Source: Verrucomicrobiaceae bacterium | GTDB taxonomy: Bacteria; Verrucomicrobiota; Verrucomicrobiia; Verrucomicrobiales; Verrucomicrobiaceae | Direction: 5' to 3' | Assembly: GCA_021151605.1 (NCBI GenBank) | Contig: JAGKWZ010000063.1 | Coordinates: 1 to 30,045 of the forward strand | DNA length: 30,045 nucleotides | Shown here: positions 15,789-23,566 of the stretch, one piece after another | Position numbering within the stretch: the first letter of the stretch is position 1 | Layout: each line of letters opens with the position of its first letter | Notes under the pieces: model-generated | What the model was told of the DNA's origin: nothing | Seen by the model: only the letters and a program-made list of their open reading frames with translations | The model's database searches: none | Translations under genes and position numbers: made by a program

Positions 15789-16808
15789 TTACGCCTTCGG
15801 AGTATTCGGGCCGCTTTCAGGCAGCTTTGGCGCAGCGATGTATTCCTTTGGCAGGTCACCTTTCAGCGCCTTCAGGAAGGTCACGATGCTGGCGGTTTCA
15901 TCCGCAGAGAGCACTTTCCCCAGCTGATGCTCGGCCATTTTGCCGACCATTTCTTCCAGGGTCTTGACCGAACCATCGTGGAGATAGGGGCCGGTTTCGG
16001 TGACGTTGCGCAGGCTGGACACTTTGAAGAAATACTTGTCGCTCTCCAGCTTCGTGGCCTCCTGGCGGCCAGTGTCTTTAAGATCAGGCCAGGCTTTTAC
16101 CAGACCAAGCTTCTGATACATGGCACCGCCCACGGCGGGACCGTTGTGACAAGTGACGCAGCCGACTTTGGCGAAGGTTTCGTAGCCCTTGGCTTCCTCG
16201 GCAGTCAGGGCGTCCTTCTTGCCTCTGAGGTAGTCATACCAGCGGGATGGAGTCACGAGCTTGCGCTCAAAAGCACCGACGGCCTTGCCGAAGTTGTTGT
16301 AGTTCACTGGGTCAGCTTCGCCAGGGAAAGCGGCTTTGAATGCCTCCACATAGCCGGGGATGGATTTCAGCACCTCCACGACAAAGTCGGCACTCGGCAT
16401 GCCCATCTCCACGGGATTGAGAACCGGGCCCTTGGCCTGTTCTTCCACACTCGGAGCACGGCCATCCCAGAACTGGGCGATGTGAAGGGCGGCATTGTAG
16501 GTCGAGGGGGAGCTACGACCACCGAGCTTGCCTTCATGACCAGGGGAGAAAGGCAGGTTGTCCTGGCCAAACTTGTCCAGCATGTGGCAGGAGTTGCAGC
16601 TCATCTTGCCCCCTTTGGAGATGCGCGTCTCATAATAGAGCTGGCGTCCGAGATTGATCCTGGCTTCCGAAAGTTCGTTGTCAGCCGAAGGTGCCTCTGT
16701 GGGCAGCGGCTTGAACATGGCGAGATAGGAGTCAGACAGAGAGTCAGCGAGAAGCTGCTGGCTGCACAGAAGGGTGACGGCGAGGGTTAGTTGGGGGATC
16801 TTTTTCAT
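15789..16808 (-). CDS. Di-heme cytochrome c peroxidase (MauG/CcpA family)
   Basis: A 339-residue periplasmic protein with a Sec signal peptide (LTLAVTLLCSQQLLADS). There are two c-type heme sites: CNSCH at residues 71-75 and CVTCH at 217-221. Family landmarks include LGRQLYYETRIS before heme 1, RSSPSTYNAA, FWDGRAPSVEEQA, GPVLNPVEMGMP, and SLRNVTETGPYLHDGSV after heme 2. Bacterial di-heme peroxidases reduce hydrogen peroxide with electrons from small cytochromes or cupredoxins; MauG-like relatives instead oxidise protein side chains. No obvious partner gene for a MauG-type role is adjacent, so peroxide reduction is the likelier role. It is a single-gene unit divergent from the nucleotidyltransferase gene. 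Confidence 0.93.
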   Translation of the reverse strand: MKKIPQLTLAVTLLCSQQLLADSLSDSYLAMFKPLPTEAPSADNELSEARINLGRQLYYETRISKGGKMSCNSCHMLDKFGQDNLPFSPGHEGKLGGRSSPSTYNAALHIAQFWDGRAPSVEEQAKGPVLNPVEMGMPSADFVVEVLKSIPGYVEAFKAAFPGEADPVNYNNFGKAVGAFERKLVTPSRWYDYLRGKKDALTAEEAKGYETFAKVGCVTCHNGPAVGGAMYQKLGLVKAWPDLKDTGRQEATKLESDKYFFKVSSLRNVTETGPYLHDGSVKTLEEMVGKMAEHQLGKVLSADETASIVTFLKALKGDLPKEYIAAPKLPESGPNTPKA

Positions 16809-16995
16809 GGCGAAAAGTTGGGGCGAGGATACGCGAACTGAAACGCTGGGGTTGCAGTGAATGTGAACAACTCAAAGCTTCAGTTCCCCCATAATGTGAC
16901 TCCGTCGCGATAGTCGTGACATCGGCTTTGACAGCTCCCCCGCCCTGTCCATCAATCGCGGCCCGCCACTCTTCAGGCGCGCCATCTTTCTTCAC

Positions 16996-17904
16996 ATGAA
17001 ACCGACTCTCCTCATCCTCGCTGCCGGCATGGGCAGCCGTTACGGCGGCCTCAAGCAACTCGACGCCATGGGCCCTTCTGGGGAAGTGGTGCTCGACTAC
17101 TCCGTCTTCGATGCCATCCGTGCGGGCTTCGGCAAGGTCGTCTTCGTAATCAGGCGCGACTTCGAGGAGCAGTTCCGCACACAGATCGGCAGCAAGTTTG
17201 GCGACCGCATCGCAGTGGACTACGCCTTCCAGGACATCACCGATCTCCCAGCTGGATTTACCGTCCCGGAAGGCCGCACCAAACCCTGGGGCACTGCCCA
17301 CGCCCTGCTTGCCGCTGAAAAAGTGGTCCATGAGCCCTTCCTGATGATCAATGCCGACGACTTCTATGGCCGCGATGCCTTCGCCAAGATCGCCGCTGAT
17401 CTCACCACGGCCCGCCCTGAAGACGGCATCAGCCACTACTCCATGGTCGGCTACTACCTGCGGAACACCCTCTCTGATCACGGCAGCGTCTCCCGGGGCG
17501 TCTGCACCCGCGATGCAGCTAGCAAGCTGTGCTCTGTGACTGAAATGACGAAGATCTTCAAGACCGCTACCGGAGCCGAAAACCGCGAGACTGAGCCAGC
17601 CGTGCCACTGACGGGTTCAGAGATCGTCTCCATGAACTTCTTCGGCTTCACCCCGGATATCTTCACCCACCTTCGCGAGGCCTTCACCGAATTCCTCCAA
17701 ACGAACGGCAGTGACATCAAAGCCGAATGCTACGCCCCCAAAGTCGTGAATGATCTGATCCAAGCAGGCAAAGCCGATGTCACCGTGCTGGAATCCAACG
17801 ACTCGTGGTTTGGCGTGACCTACCCCGAAGACAAGGCGGATGTCGTCGCCTCCATCCAGGCACTCGTGACCGCCGGAGCCTACCCGCAGAGCCTCTGGAG
17901 CTGA
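16996..17904 (+). CDS. Nucleotidyltransferase family protein (NTP-transferase fold)
   Basis: A 302-residue protein starting with LLILAAGMGSRYGGLKQLDA, the nucleotide-binding loop of sugar-phosphate nucleotidyltransferases (GxGxRxG...K). The metal-binding acid is likely in INADDFYG. Overall it resembles a GalU/RfbA-like NTP-transferase domain with no C-terminal left-handed helix or acyltransferase part. Such enzymes make NDP-sugars from sugar-1-phosphates, but this branch has no assigned substrate that I can name. It stands alone; a terminator follows at 17927. Confidence 0.85.
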   Translation: MKPTLLILAAGMGSRYGGLKQLDAMGPSGEVVLDYSVFDAIRAGFGKVVFVIRRDFEEQFRTQIGSKFGDRIAVDYAFQDITDLPAGFTVPEGRTKPWGTAHALLAAEKVVHEPFLMINADDFYGRDAFAKIAADLTTARPEDGISHYSMVGYYLRNTLSDHGSVSRGVCTRDAASKLCSVTEMTKIFKTATGAENRETEPAVPLTGSEIVSMNFFGFTPDIFTHLREAFTEFLQTNGSDIKAECYAPKVVNDLIQAGKADVTVLESNDSWFGVTYPEDKADVVASIQALVTAGAYPQSLWS

Positions 17905-17926
17905 TTCAGAAAAGTGCAGTTCTTTA

Positions 17927-17958
17927 CCGGCGAACTCGAAAGGGTTCGCAGGTTTTTT
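17927..17958 (+). terminator. Rho-independent terminator
   Basis: GCGAAC (17930-17935) pairs with GTTCGC (17944-17949) around an 8-base loop, with flanking CC/GG that can extend the stem, followed by six T (17953-17958). It lies 25 bases after the nucleotidyltransferase stop and fits termination of that gene. Confidence 0.7.
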
Positions 17959-17979
17959 GTGCTCGTGGCCCTTTGCAGT

Positions 17980-18765
17980 TCAGACCACGCGTAGCGCGTA
18001 CTTCCCGTCCTTTTTCGTCAGCTTCACGGCTGCCCCATAAAGAGTGCTCAATGCAGAGCTCGTGAGCACTTCCGCCTTTTCCCCCTGCGCGTAAACACGC
18101 CCGGCGCGCAGCAGGAAGAGGTGGGTAATGCAGGGCAGGATTTCCTCCACATGATGGGTGACCATCACCAGTGATGGAGCCTCCGGCCAGGTGCTGATCT
18201 CACTCATCCAGGAGAGAAATTGCTCACGCGCCACCGGGTCCAGCCCCGCGCAGGGTTCATCCAGGATCAGCACCTCAAACCGTGCCATCAGGGCGCGGCA
18301 GATGAGGATCTTTTGCTTCTCACCCTGAGATAAAGTGCCCCAGAGTGACTTCTTCAAATGCGTGCATCCCGCTGCCTCGATCAATCCCGCCGCCTGCTTT
18401 TTCAATGTGGCTGAGGGCGGCTGCCAGAGATTTAATTTGGCGTCACGTCCACTGGCCACGACGTGCACGACAGGCTCTCCAGCCTCAATGTAGGTGGTCA
18501 GCGTATTCGTCACCAATCCTACGCGCTTCCGCACCTCCCGCCAGTCGCTGTTTCCAAAGGTGTCCTCCCCGATTTGAATGACGCCATCCGTCGCTGGTTC
18601 ATACCCAGTGATCAGATTGATGAGCGAGGTCTTTCCGCAGCCGTTTGGCCCGAGCACGCACCAATGCTGCCCACGGTTGACCTGCCAGTCGATGCCTTCG
18701 AGAATGCGCCTACCTCCACGAGTAAAGGTCGCTTGTTGGACACGAAGGAGGGACTGGGCAGGCAT
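17980..18765 (-). CDS. ABC transporter ATP-binding protein, orphan
   Basis: A 261-residue single ABC ATPase domain. The P-loop is GPNGCGKT at residues 39-46, the signature LSQGEKQK starts at 145, Walker B VLILDEP follows at 165-171, and the H-loop histidine is in VMVTHHVEE. The opening (RVQQATFTRGGRRILEGIDW) and GEDTFGNSDWREVRKRVG region resemble the iron-complex/molybdate ModF-like branch. No permease or binding-protein gene lies on either side, so the partner is encoded elsewhere or the protein has a non-transport role. Start ATG 18763-18765. It may be read from its own promoter in the 114-base spacer upstream. Confidence 0.92.
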   Translation of the reverse strand: MPAQSLLRVQQATFTRGGRRILEGIDWQVNRGQHWCVLGPNGCGKTSLINLITGYEPATDGVIQIGEDTFGNSDWREVRKRVGLVTNTLTTYIEAGEPVVHVVASGRDAKLNLWQPPSATLKKQAAGLIEAAGCTHLKKSLWGTLSQGEKQKILICRALMARFEVLILDEPCAGLDPVAREQFLSWMSEISTWPEAPSLVMVTHHVEEILPCITHLFLLRAGRVYAQGEKAEVLTSSALSTLYGAAVKLTKKDGKYALRVV

Positions 18766-18879
18766 GTGGAGGAAGGATGATAGAGGAACTCAAAGCCACG
18801 ACAGCGTAACTTCGGCAAAGCCTTTTCCTTTCCGAGATCATCCGCCTGGTGACAAGGGACTTCTCACGCGTCTATCCTG

Positions 18880-21288
18880 CTACTGGGAAAGTTTCAACCA
18901 GCGCTGGCGGAAGGAGCGGTTTTCTTCCATGAGCTGGGCCGCGACCGTGGCCGAGAGCGCGGGAAGCCCGGCCGCACGAGCAAAGGCGGCGATTTCCTCC
19001 TGGCGCTGATAATACTCCGTACTGTCAGTGGTGGCCGAAGAGAAATGCTGGGCGACATCCAACAAGGTCTGCGGAGCCAGATCGGTCAATGGCAAGGTGA
19101 TCGTGCCGCGATCCAGGGCAATGCTGGCAGACTCCACAGATGCGGACACAAGACGGCCCTGCAACGAACTGCCACTATGCCGGATCAGCAGGCCAGTGAA
19201 ACCGCCCTGTGTTTTGAGATCGCTGAACAGGCGGGTGAGAAAAGCAGATGCCTGAGAATACAGATACTTCTGGCCATCAATGGCGGTCTGAACTTCGGGC
19301 GACTCAAAGCGCATGTCTCTCAACATGCTGGTGACTCGCGTGAAATCGTATCCATCAATCAAAGAAGGAATCGTGGCCAGAATCTCAGTCCACTGGGCGA
19401 GTTCACGCTTTCTGAGGGCATTTTGTGTGGTGATCTGCTGCTGATTTTGATCGAGCGTTAAGCGGGAGAGTTCGCGTCTGATGTTGGATTCCCATTTCTC
19501 AAGCAGCACCCGCGTGCCAGAGGCCGTCTTTAATTGGTCACGCTGCGTTCGGAGACGAGCGAGCGCCTGCTGGCATTCCTGGATGCTTTTGGGCTGAGCA
19601 GGCTCCCGCATGTCAGCCACCACAGCCATCTCCCCTTCAAAGGGCTGGACGAGATTTGCGCATTGCCTGATCCAGTCCAGAGAGATCTGGCTTTCAGATC
19701 CATTGAGATCATTGAGATGCTGCTTGAAATGGGCCATCAATGCCGCCCCGAGGCGCGCATCTCCAAAATACCACTCAGCAAGCCCGTGGACGAGGTAGCC
19801 CATGATGGCTTCATTGCTCGTGGCATAGCCCAGCTCAGGCAATGATTTCCCTGGCGGCATGTGGCTGAAGGATTTCCCCAGAGCACCGAAGAAGTTGGCC
19901 AATTCAGGGCTCACGAGCGCGCTGCCACCATTCCCAGTGTCCTCGGCGAGAGCACTGAGATACTTCCCTGCGCTGTCTTTTTTCCCCAACATGATGGAGC
20001 ACAGCGCTGCATTTACGCGCGCCCAGTTCAGGGTCGGCTGGCGCAGATCCTCTCCCAGCAGGCGCTCGAACTTATTGTGCGCCTCGGCGAAGCGGCGCTT
20101 TTCCAGCATGAGAGCCCGTGCGGCGACGAAGCGCTCCGCCACGGTGCCCTTGTTTCCAGCCTGTAGCATCACGCCATCTCCGGTCAGGTCACTGCGGCTG
20201 GTATCCACCTTTTGGGTGATGGCCGCAGCCTTCCTCATGCCGGAAAATTGCACCAGCCAGCCGATGGCAAACACCAGCACCAACATCACGGCAGCCGTCA
20301 TGCCCCAGCGCACCCGGCGATTGGTCAGGCGCCAGCGTGTCGCATAGCTCTGCCCGAGAAGTCCCTCGGCCAGTCGGAGTTCATCCACGGTTTCATCGTA
20401 GTTGGCACAGCGCTCCTGGGGACGAAAAGCCAGCATGCGATTGATTGCATGCACCGTACGCGGGGCGAATCTCATCCCACTGTCCTCTAGCGCCACACGG
20501 CGGCACTTGATCATGCGCAGTTGCTCGATGCTGTCCGTGTCCGCCTTGTGTGGCGGCTTGCCCGTCATCGCGTGATAGAGCGTCGCACCCAGGCTGAAAA
20601 TATCACTGCGGTAGTCCTCGCGGTTATCCAGCACCTTCTCAGGCGCTACATAATAGGGCGTCGCCCAGATCTCACCCGAATGGTCGCCTCCACGATCCAC
20701 AAAGATCGCCAAACCGAAGTCCACGACCTTGGCCGTGCCTGTTTCGGTAAAAAGAATGTTCGCCGGCTTCACATCACGATGGATCAGCCCCATCTGCTGC
20801 GCGGCACGCAGACCCTCGGCAACTTCGAGCCCGATTTTCAGGGCGTCAGCCTCCTTCACACGTCCATCACGGCGGATGCGCTGCTCCAGGTTGCCGCCAT
20901 CCACCAGTTCCATGGCGATGTAAAAGTAGCCTTGATCGTAACCCACCGAGTACAATTTGATCACGTTCGGGTGATTCACATTTGCCGTGATCAGAGCCTC
21001 CTGGCGGAACTGCTCAATGCGGCCCTCGTCGCGGCTGAAACGCTGGTTTAGAATCTTCAGAGCCACGCGCCTTCCCAAAGTCTCGTCCTCAGCTTCAAAC
21101 ACCCGGCTCATCCCACCCTCGCCGATCTGCTTCACGATCATGAAGTGATCGAACTTCCGCCGCACCCGCACCAACTGACCACAGAAGGGGCATTTCAACT
21201 TCGTGAAAGGCTCCAGCGAGGTGACATCGATCTGATTTTGGCAGACCGGACAGGTGCTAAGATAAGACTGTTCTGGAGTGGGAAACAC
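18880..21288 (-). CDS. Transmembrane Ser/Thr protein kinase with N-terminal zinc ribbon
   Basis: An 802-residue Hanks-type kinase. A zinc ribbon (C13, C16, C33, C36) leads directly into the kinase domain: glycine loop IGEGGMSRVFEAE, catalytic Lys K78, helix-C Glu E97, catalytic loop HRDVKPANI at 170-178, DFG at 190-192 and APE at 215-217. All key residues are present, so it should be active. A transmembrane helix at about 329-348 follows, then about 450 residues outside, largely helical with a coiled, Gln/Arg-rich stretch near 590-640, that could be a sensor. The start is GTG at 21286-21288, chosen because the zinc ribbon follows at once; no Shine-Dalgarno is evident. No phosphatase or substrate gene is adjacent. 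Confidence 0.93.
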   Translation of the reverse strand: MFPTPEQSYLSTCPVCQNQIDVTSLEPFTKLKCPFCGQLVRVRRKFDHFMIVKQIGEGGMSRVFEAEDETLGRRVALKILNQRFSRDEGRIEQFRQEALITANVNHPNVIKLYSVGYDQGYFYIAMELVDGGNLEQRIRRDGRVKEADALKIGLEVAEGLRAAQQMGLIHRDVKPANILFTETGTAKVVDFGLAIFVDRGGDHSGEIWATPYYVAPEKVLDNREDYRSDIFSLGATLYHAMTGKPPHKADTDSIEQLRMIKCRRVALEDSGMRFAPRTVHAINRMLAFRPQERCANYDETVDELRLAEGLLGQSYATRWRLTNRRVRWGMTAAVMLVLVFAIGWLVQFSGMRKAAAITQKVDTSRSDLTGDGVMLQAGNKGTVAERFVAARALMLEKRRFAEAHNKFERLLGEDLRQPTLNWARVNAALCSIMLGKKDSAGKYLSALAEDTGNGGSALVSPELANFFGALGKSFSHMPPGKSLPELGYATSNEAIMGYLVHGLAEWYFGDARLGAALMAHFKQHLNDLNGSESQISLDWIRQCANLVQPFEGEMAVVADMREPAQPKSIQECQQALARLRTQRDQLKTASGTRVLLEKWESNIRRELSRLTLDQNQQQITTQNALRKRELAQWTEILATIPSLIDGYDFTRVTSMLRDMRFESPEVQTAIDGQKYLYSQASAFLTRLFSDLKTQGGFTGLLIRHSGSSLQGRLVSASVESASIALDRGTITLPLTDLAPQTLLDVAQHFSSATTDSTEYYQRQEEIAAFARAAGLPALSATVAAQLMEENRSFRQRWLKLSQ

Positions 21289-21342
21289 TGGCTGGGAGAA
21301 ATGGAGAAAGCGTCGGCTCCGGGAGAGCTACGAAGAAAGAGG

Positions 21343-21434
21343 CGACTTTGGACTGTTCAGACGCTTGTATGTTCACGCTTTGTTTATGCCAGAAATTACA
21401 GTTTGCTAAATTAATTCGAATATCGACTTTGGAC
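21343..21434. repeat. 11-base direct repeat CGACTTTGGAC upstream of the pseudouridine synthase gene
   Basis: CGACTTTGGAC occurs at 21343-21353 and again at 21424-21434, the second copy ending one base before the GTG start at 21436. Between them is an AT-rich stretch (21370-21425) that probably holds the divergent promoters of the kinase and pseudouridine synthase genes. The repeat could be a binding site or chance. Confidence 0.4.
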
Positions 21435-21435
21435 C

Positions 21436-22347
21436 GTGGAATGGACCCTCTCTGACCCCGCCGACTCTGGCTCTCGACTCGACAAGCACCTCACCGCCCG
21501 TTTTCCAGATCTCTCCCGGGCCCGACTCCAGGACTTGATCAAAGACGGCCATGTGACCCTGAACGGACGCCCGGCCAAGGCTAGCGCCAGCCTGAAGCCC
21601 GGAGACAAGATCTCCCTCGTCATCCCCGAAGTCGTCCCTGTCTCCGTCGTCGCTCAGGACATCCCGCTTGATGTCCTTTTTGAGGACAAAGACATCCTCG
21701 TCCTCAACAAATCCCCCGGTCTCGTCGTCCACCCCGCCGCCGGCAATCCCGATGGCACCCTGGTCAATGCCCTTCTCCACCACTGTGACGACCTCAGCGG
21801 CATCGGCGGAGAGATGCGCCCAGGCATCGTCCATCGCCTCGATAAAGACACCTCCGGCTGCATGGTCGTCGCCAAAAATGACATTGCTCACCGCCGCCTC
21901 ACCGAGGCCTTCGCCGAGCGCCGCCTGAGCAAAATCTACCTCGCTGCCATCAATGGCCTTCCGAAAGAAAAGAGCGGGCGCCTCCAGAACATGATCGGCA
22001 GACACCCCGTCGATCGAAAGCGCATGGCCATCCTCTATGATGGCTCCGGTAAAGAAGCCGTGACCGAGTGGGAGCACATCGCCACCCATCAAAACAGCGC
22101 CCTCATCCGCTGCAAGCTCCTGACCGGCCGCACACACCAGATCCGCGTCCACATGCGCGAAAGCCTCGGCCACCCGATCCTGGGAGATCCCATTTACGGC
22201 AACCCCAAGCGCCAGATCGTCCATGTCTCACGCCTCATGCTGCACGCCTGGAAGCTGAGCCTCCATCACCCCATCCATGATCAGCCCATGAACTTCGAGG
22301 CCCCCGTGCCCCCAGAGTTTCAGCCGTGGATGCAGGGCATCGCATAA
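21436..22347 (+). CDS. RluA/RluD-family rRNA pseudouridine synthase
   Basis: A 303-residue protein with an N-terminal S4 RNA-binding domain (residues about 14-70, SRLDKHLTARFPDLSRARLQ) and a pseudouridine synthase domain. The catalytic motif HRLDKDTSG is at 133-141, with the nucleophilic Asp at 136. Further family motifs are NKSPGLVVHPAAGN, KIYLAAINGLP, LLTGRTHQIRVHM and HPILGDPIYG. RluD-type members with an S4 domain modify helix 69 of 23S rRNA; RluC modifies other positions, so the exact site is inferred only. The start is GTG 21436, since the nearby ATG at 21441 is out of frame. Confidence 0.94.
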   Translation: MEWTLSDPADSGSRLDKHLTARFPDLSRARLQDLIKDGHVTLNGRPAKASASLKPGDKISLVIPEVVPVSVVAQDIPLDVLFEDKDILVLNKSPGLVVHPAAGNPDGTLVNALLHHCDDLSGIGGEMRPGIVHRLDKDTSGCMVVAKNDIAHRRLTEAFAERRLSKIYLAAINGLPKEKSGRLQNMIGRHPVDRKRMAILYDGSGKEAVTEWEHIATHQNSALIRCKLLTGRTHQIRVHMRESLGHPILGDPIYGNPKRQIVHVSRLMLHAWKLSLHHPIHDQPMNFEAPVPPEFQPWMQGIA

Positions 22348-22420
22348 CCGCGAGTTTTGGCCGCGCACAACTTTCCGCGATACAAGCCAGCTAAGTGAGA
22401 AGGAACTTCACCTGAGGAGA

Positions 22421-22437
22421 AAGGGGATGCGCCCCTT
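22421..22437 (+). other. Small hairpin in the leader of the Sel1 lipoprotein gene
   Basis: AAGGGG (22421-22426) and CCCCTT (22432-22437) form a perfect 6-base stem with a 5-base loop, 32 bases before the start at 22470. No T-run follows, so it is not a classic terminator. It may be a leader structure or insignificant. Confidence 0.35.
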
Positions 22438-22469
22438 GCCAAGGTAGATTGCGGTGCAAGGGTGACAGC

Positions 22470-23174
22470 ATGATCAAACGCCTTTTCGCACCCCTGCTTC
22501 TCCTTAGCCTCAGCATGATCGTTTCTTGCAAGCGGGAAGCTGCTCCACCAGCGCCAGCTAGCACCACAGATGCTGCTCCAGAAGCTGCCGAAGAGACGCT
22601 CGCCGAGATTCAGGCCGAGGCCGAGAAAGGTGAAGCCCAGGCACAACTGAAGCTGGGTTCCGCTTTCGCCAAGGGTGAAGGCGTGGCGCAAAACGACGGC
22701 GAGGCCGTGAAATGGTATCGCAAGGCAGCCGAACAAAACCTGGCGCAGGCGCAAAACCTTCTGGGACTCAGCTACGACGAGGGCAAAGGTGTGACTCAGG
22801 ACGCAGTCGAAGCGGCTACATGGTACCGCAAAGCTGCTGAACAGGGATACGCCGACGCTCAATACAACCTGGCTCTTTGCTATGTTTCAGGAGCTGGAGT
22901 GGACAAGAACGCCGCTGAGGCCGTGAAGTGGTACCAGAAAGCGGCGGATCAAAACCTTGCCGGTGCCCAGCTGAATCTGGGTGTTTGTTATGAAGAAGGT
23001 ACAGGTGTGGTCAAGGATGCCGTCGAGGCCATGAAATGGTACCTTCTCGCGGCGAACCAAGGCAACGAAGAAGCTAAGACCTACCGTGCTGAATTAGAGA
23101 AAAGCATGACTCCTGAGCAGATCTCATCTGCAAACAAAAGTTCAGAGGAGTTCAAGCCGAAGGTGGCACCTTGA
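22470..23174 (+). CDS. Sel1-repeat lipoprotein
   Basis: A 234-residue protein with a lipoprotein signal (LLLLSLSMIVSC, Cys at 20) followed by a Ala/Pro-rich linker and four tandem Sel1 repeats of 36 residues. Each repeat carries the A-x-A-Q-x-x-L-G-x-x-Y-x-x-G-x-G-V pattern and the EAVKWYRKAAEQ helix. Sel1 repeats are helical, TPR-like protein-binding modules. An outer-membrane or periplasm-facing scaffold is likely; its partner is unknown. ATG 22470 is preferred over TTG 22449 because it puts the signal at the N-terminus. A short C-terminal extension rich in Ser/Glu/Lys follows the repeats. Confidence 0.88.
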   Translation: MIKRLFAPLLLLSLSMIVSCKREAAPPAPASTTDAAPEAAEETLAEIQAEAEKGEAQAQLKLGSAFAKGEGVAQNDGEAVKWYRKAAEQNLAQAQNLLGLSYDEGKGVTQDAVEAATWYRKAAEQGYADAQYNLALCYVSGAGVDKNAAEAVKWYQKAADQNLAGAQLNLGVCYEEGTGVVKDAVEAMKWYLLAANQGNEEAKTYRAELEKSMTPEQISSANKSSEEFKPKVAP

Positions 23175-23206
23175 GTCAGGTGACGTGCTTTCCCTTTGCG
23201 ACAATC

Positions 23207-23560
23207 TCAGCCCGGAGGCCATGAGAGGTCGCGTCCAGCGAGCAGATGCACATGGAGATGCTGCACCGTTTCTCCGGCGTCCTTCCCGTGATTGATGACG
23301 AGGCGGAAACCTTTGCTCCGGTCTTTGATCCCGAGTTTCTCAGCAATCTTGCCTGCGGCGAGCAGTAGGGCTCCGAGCGTGGCCTGATCTTCCATCGTGG
23401 CTTCACCGACACGCGGGATGAGCTTTTTCGGCACGATCAGGACGTGGATGGGAGCCTGCGGATTAATGTCGTTAAACGCAGCTACCCACTCGTCTTCATA
23501 AACGAGAGGCGCGGGGATCTCACGGTCGATGATTTTCTGGAAGATGGTTTTCTCTGACAT
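23207..23560 (-). CDS. hinT: Histidine triad (HIT) nucleotide-binding protein, HinT type
   Basis: A 117-residue HIT protein. It has the usual start (TIFQKIIDREIPAPLVYEDE), the FNDINPQAPIHVLIVPKK segment, and the catalytic triad region QHLHVHLLAGR with His 101, 103 and 105. It ends in WPPG, as HinT proteins typically do. HinT hydrolyses purine nucleoside phosphoramidates and AMP-lysine. It starts 6 bases after the stop of the rhomboid/NrdR fusion gene, so the two are almost certainly co-transcribed. Confidence 0.95.
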   Translation of the reverse strand: MSEKTIFQKIIDREIPAPLVYEDEWVAAFNDINPQAPIHVLIVPKKLIPRVGEATMEDQATLGALLLAAGKIAEKLGIKDRSKGFRLVINHGKDAGETVQHLHVHLLAGRDLSWPPG

Positions 23561-23566
23561 GGCGGA

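Noticed and set aside
15927..16790. Plus-strand open frame of 287 residues opposite the cytochrome peroxidase
   Set aside because: The reverse strand carries two heme motifs and a signal peptide; this frame has no recognisable features.
21406..22224. Reverse-strand open frame of 272 residues opposite the pseudouridine synthase
   Set aside because: It is a shadow of a well-supported gene with no domain of its own.
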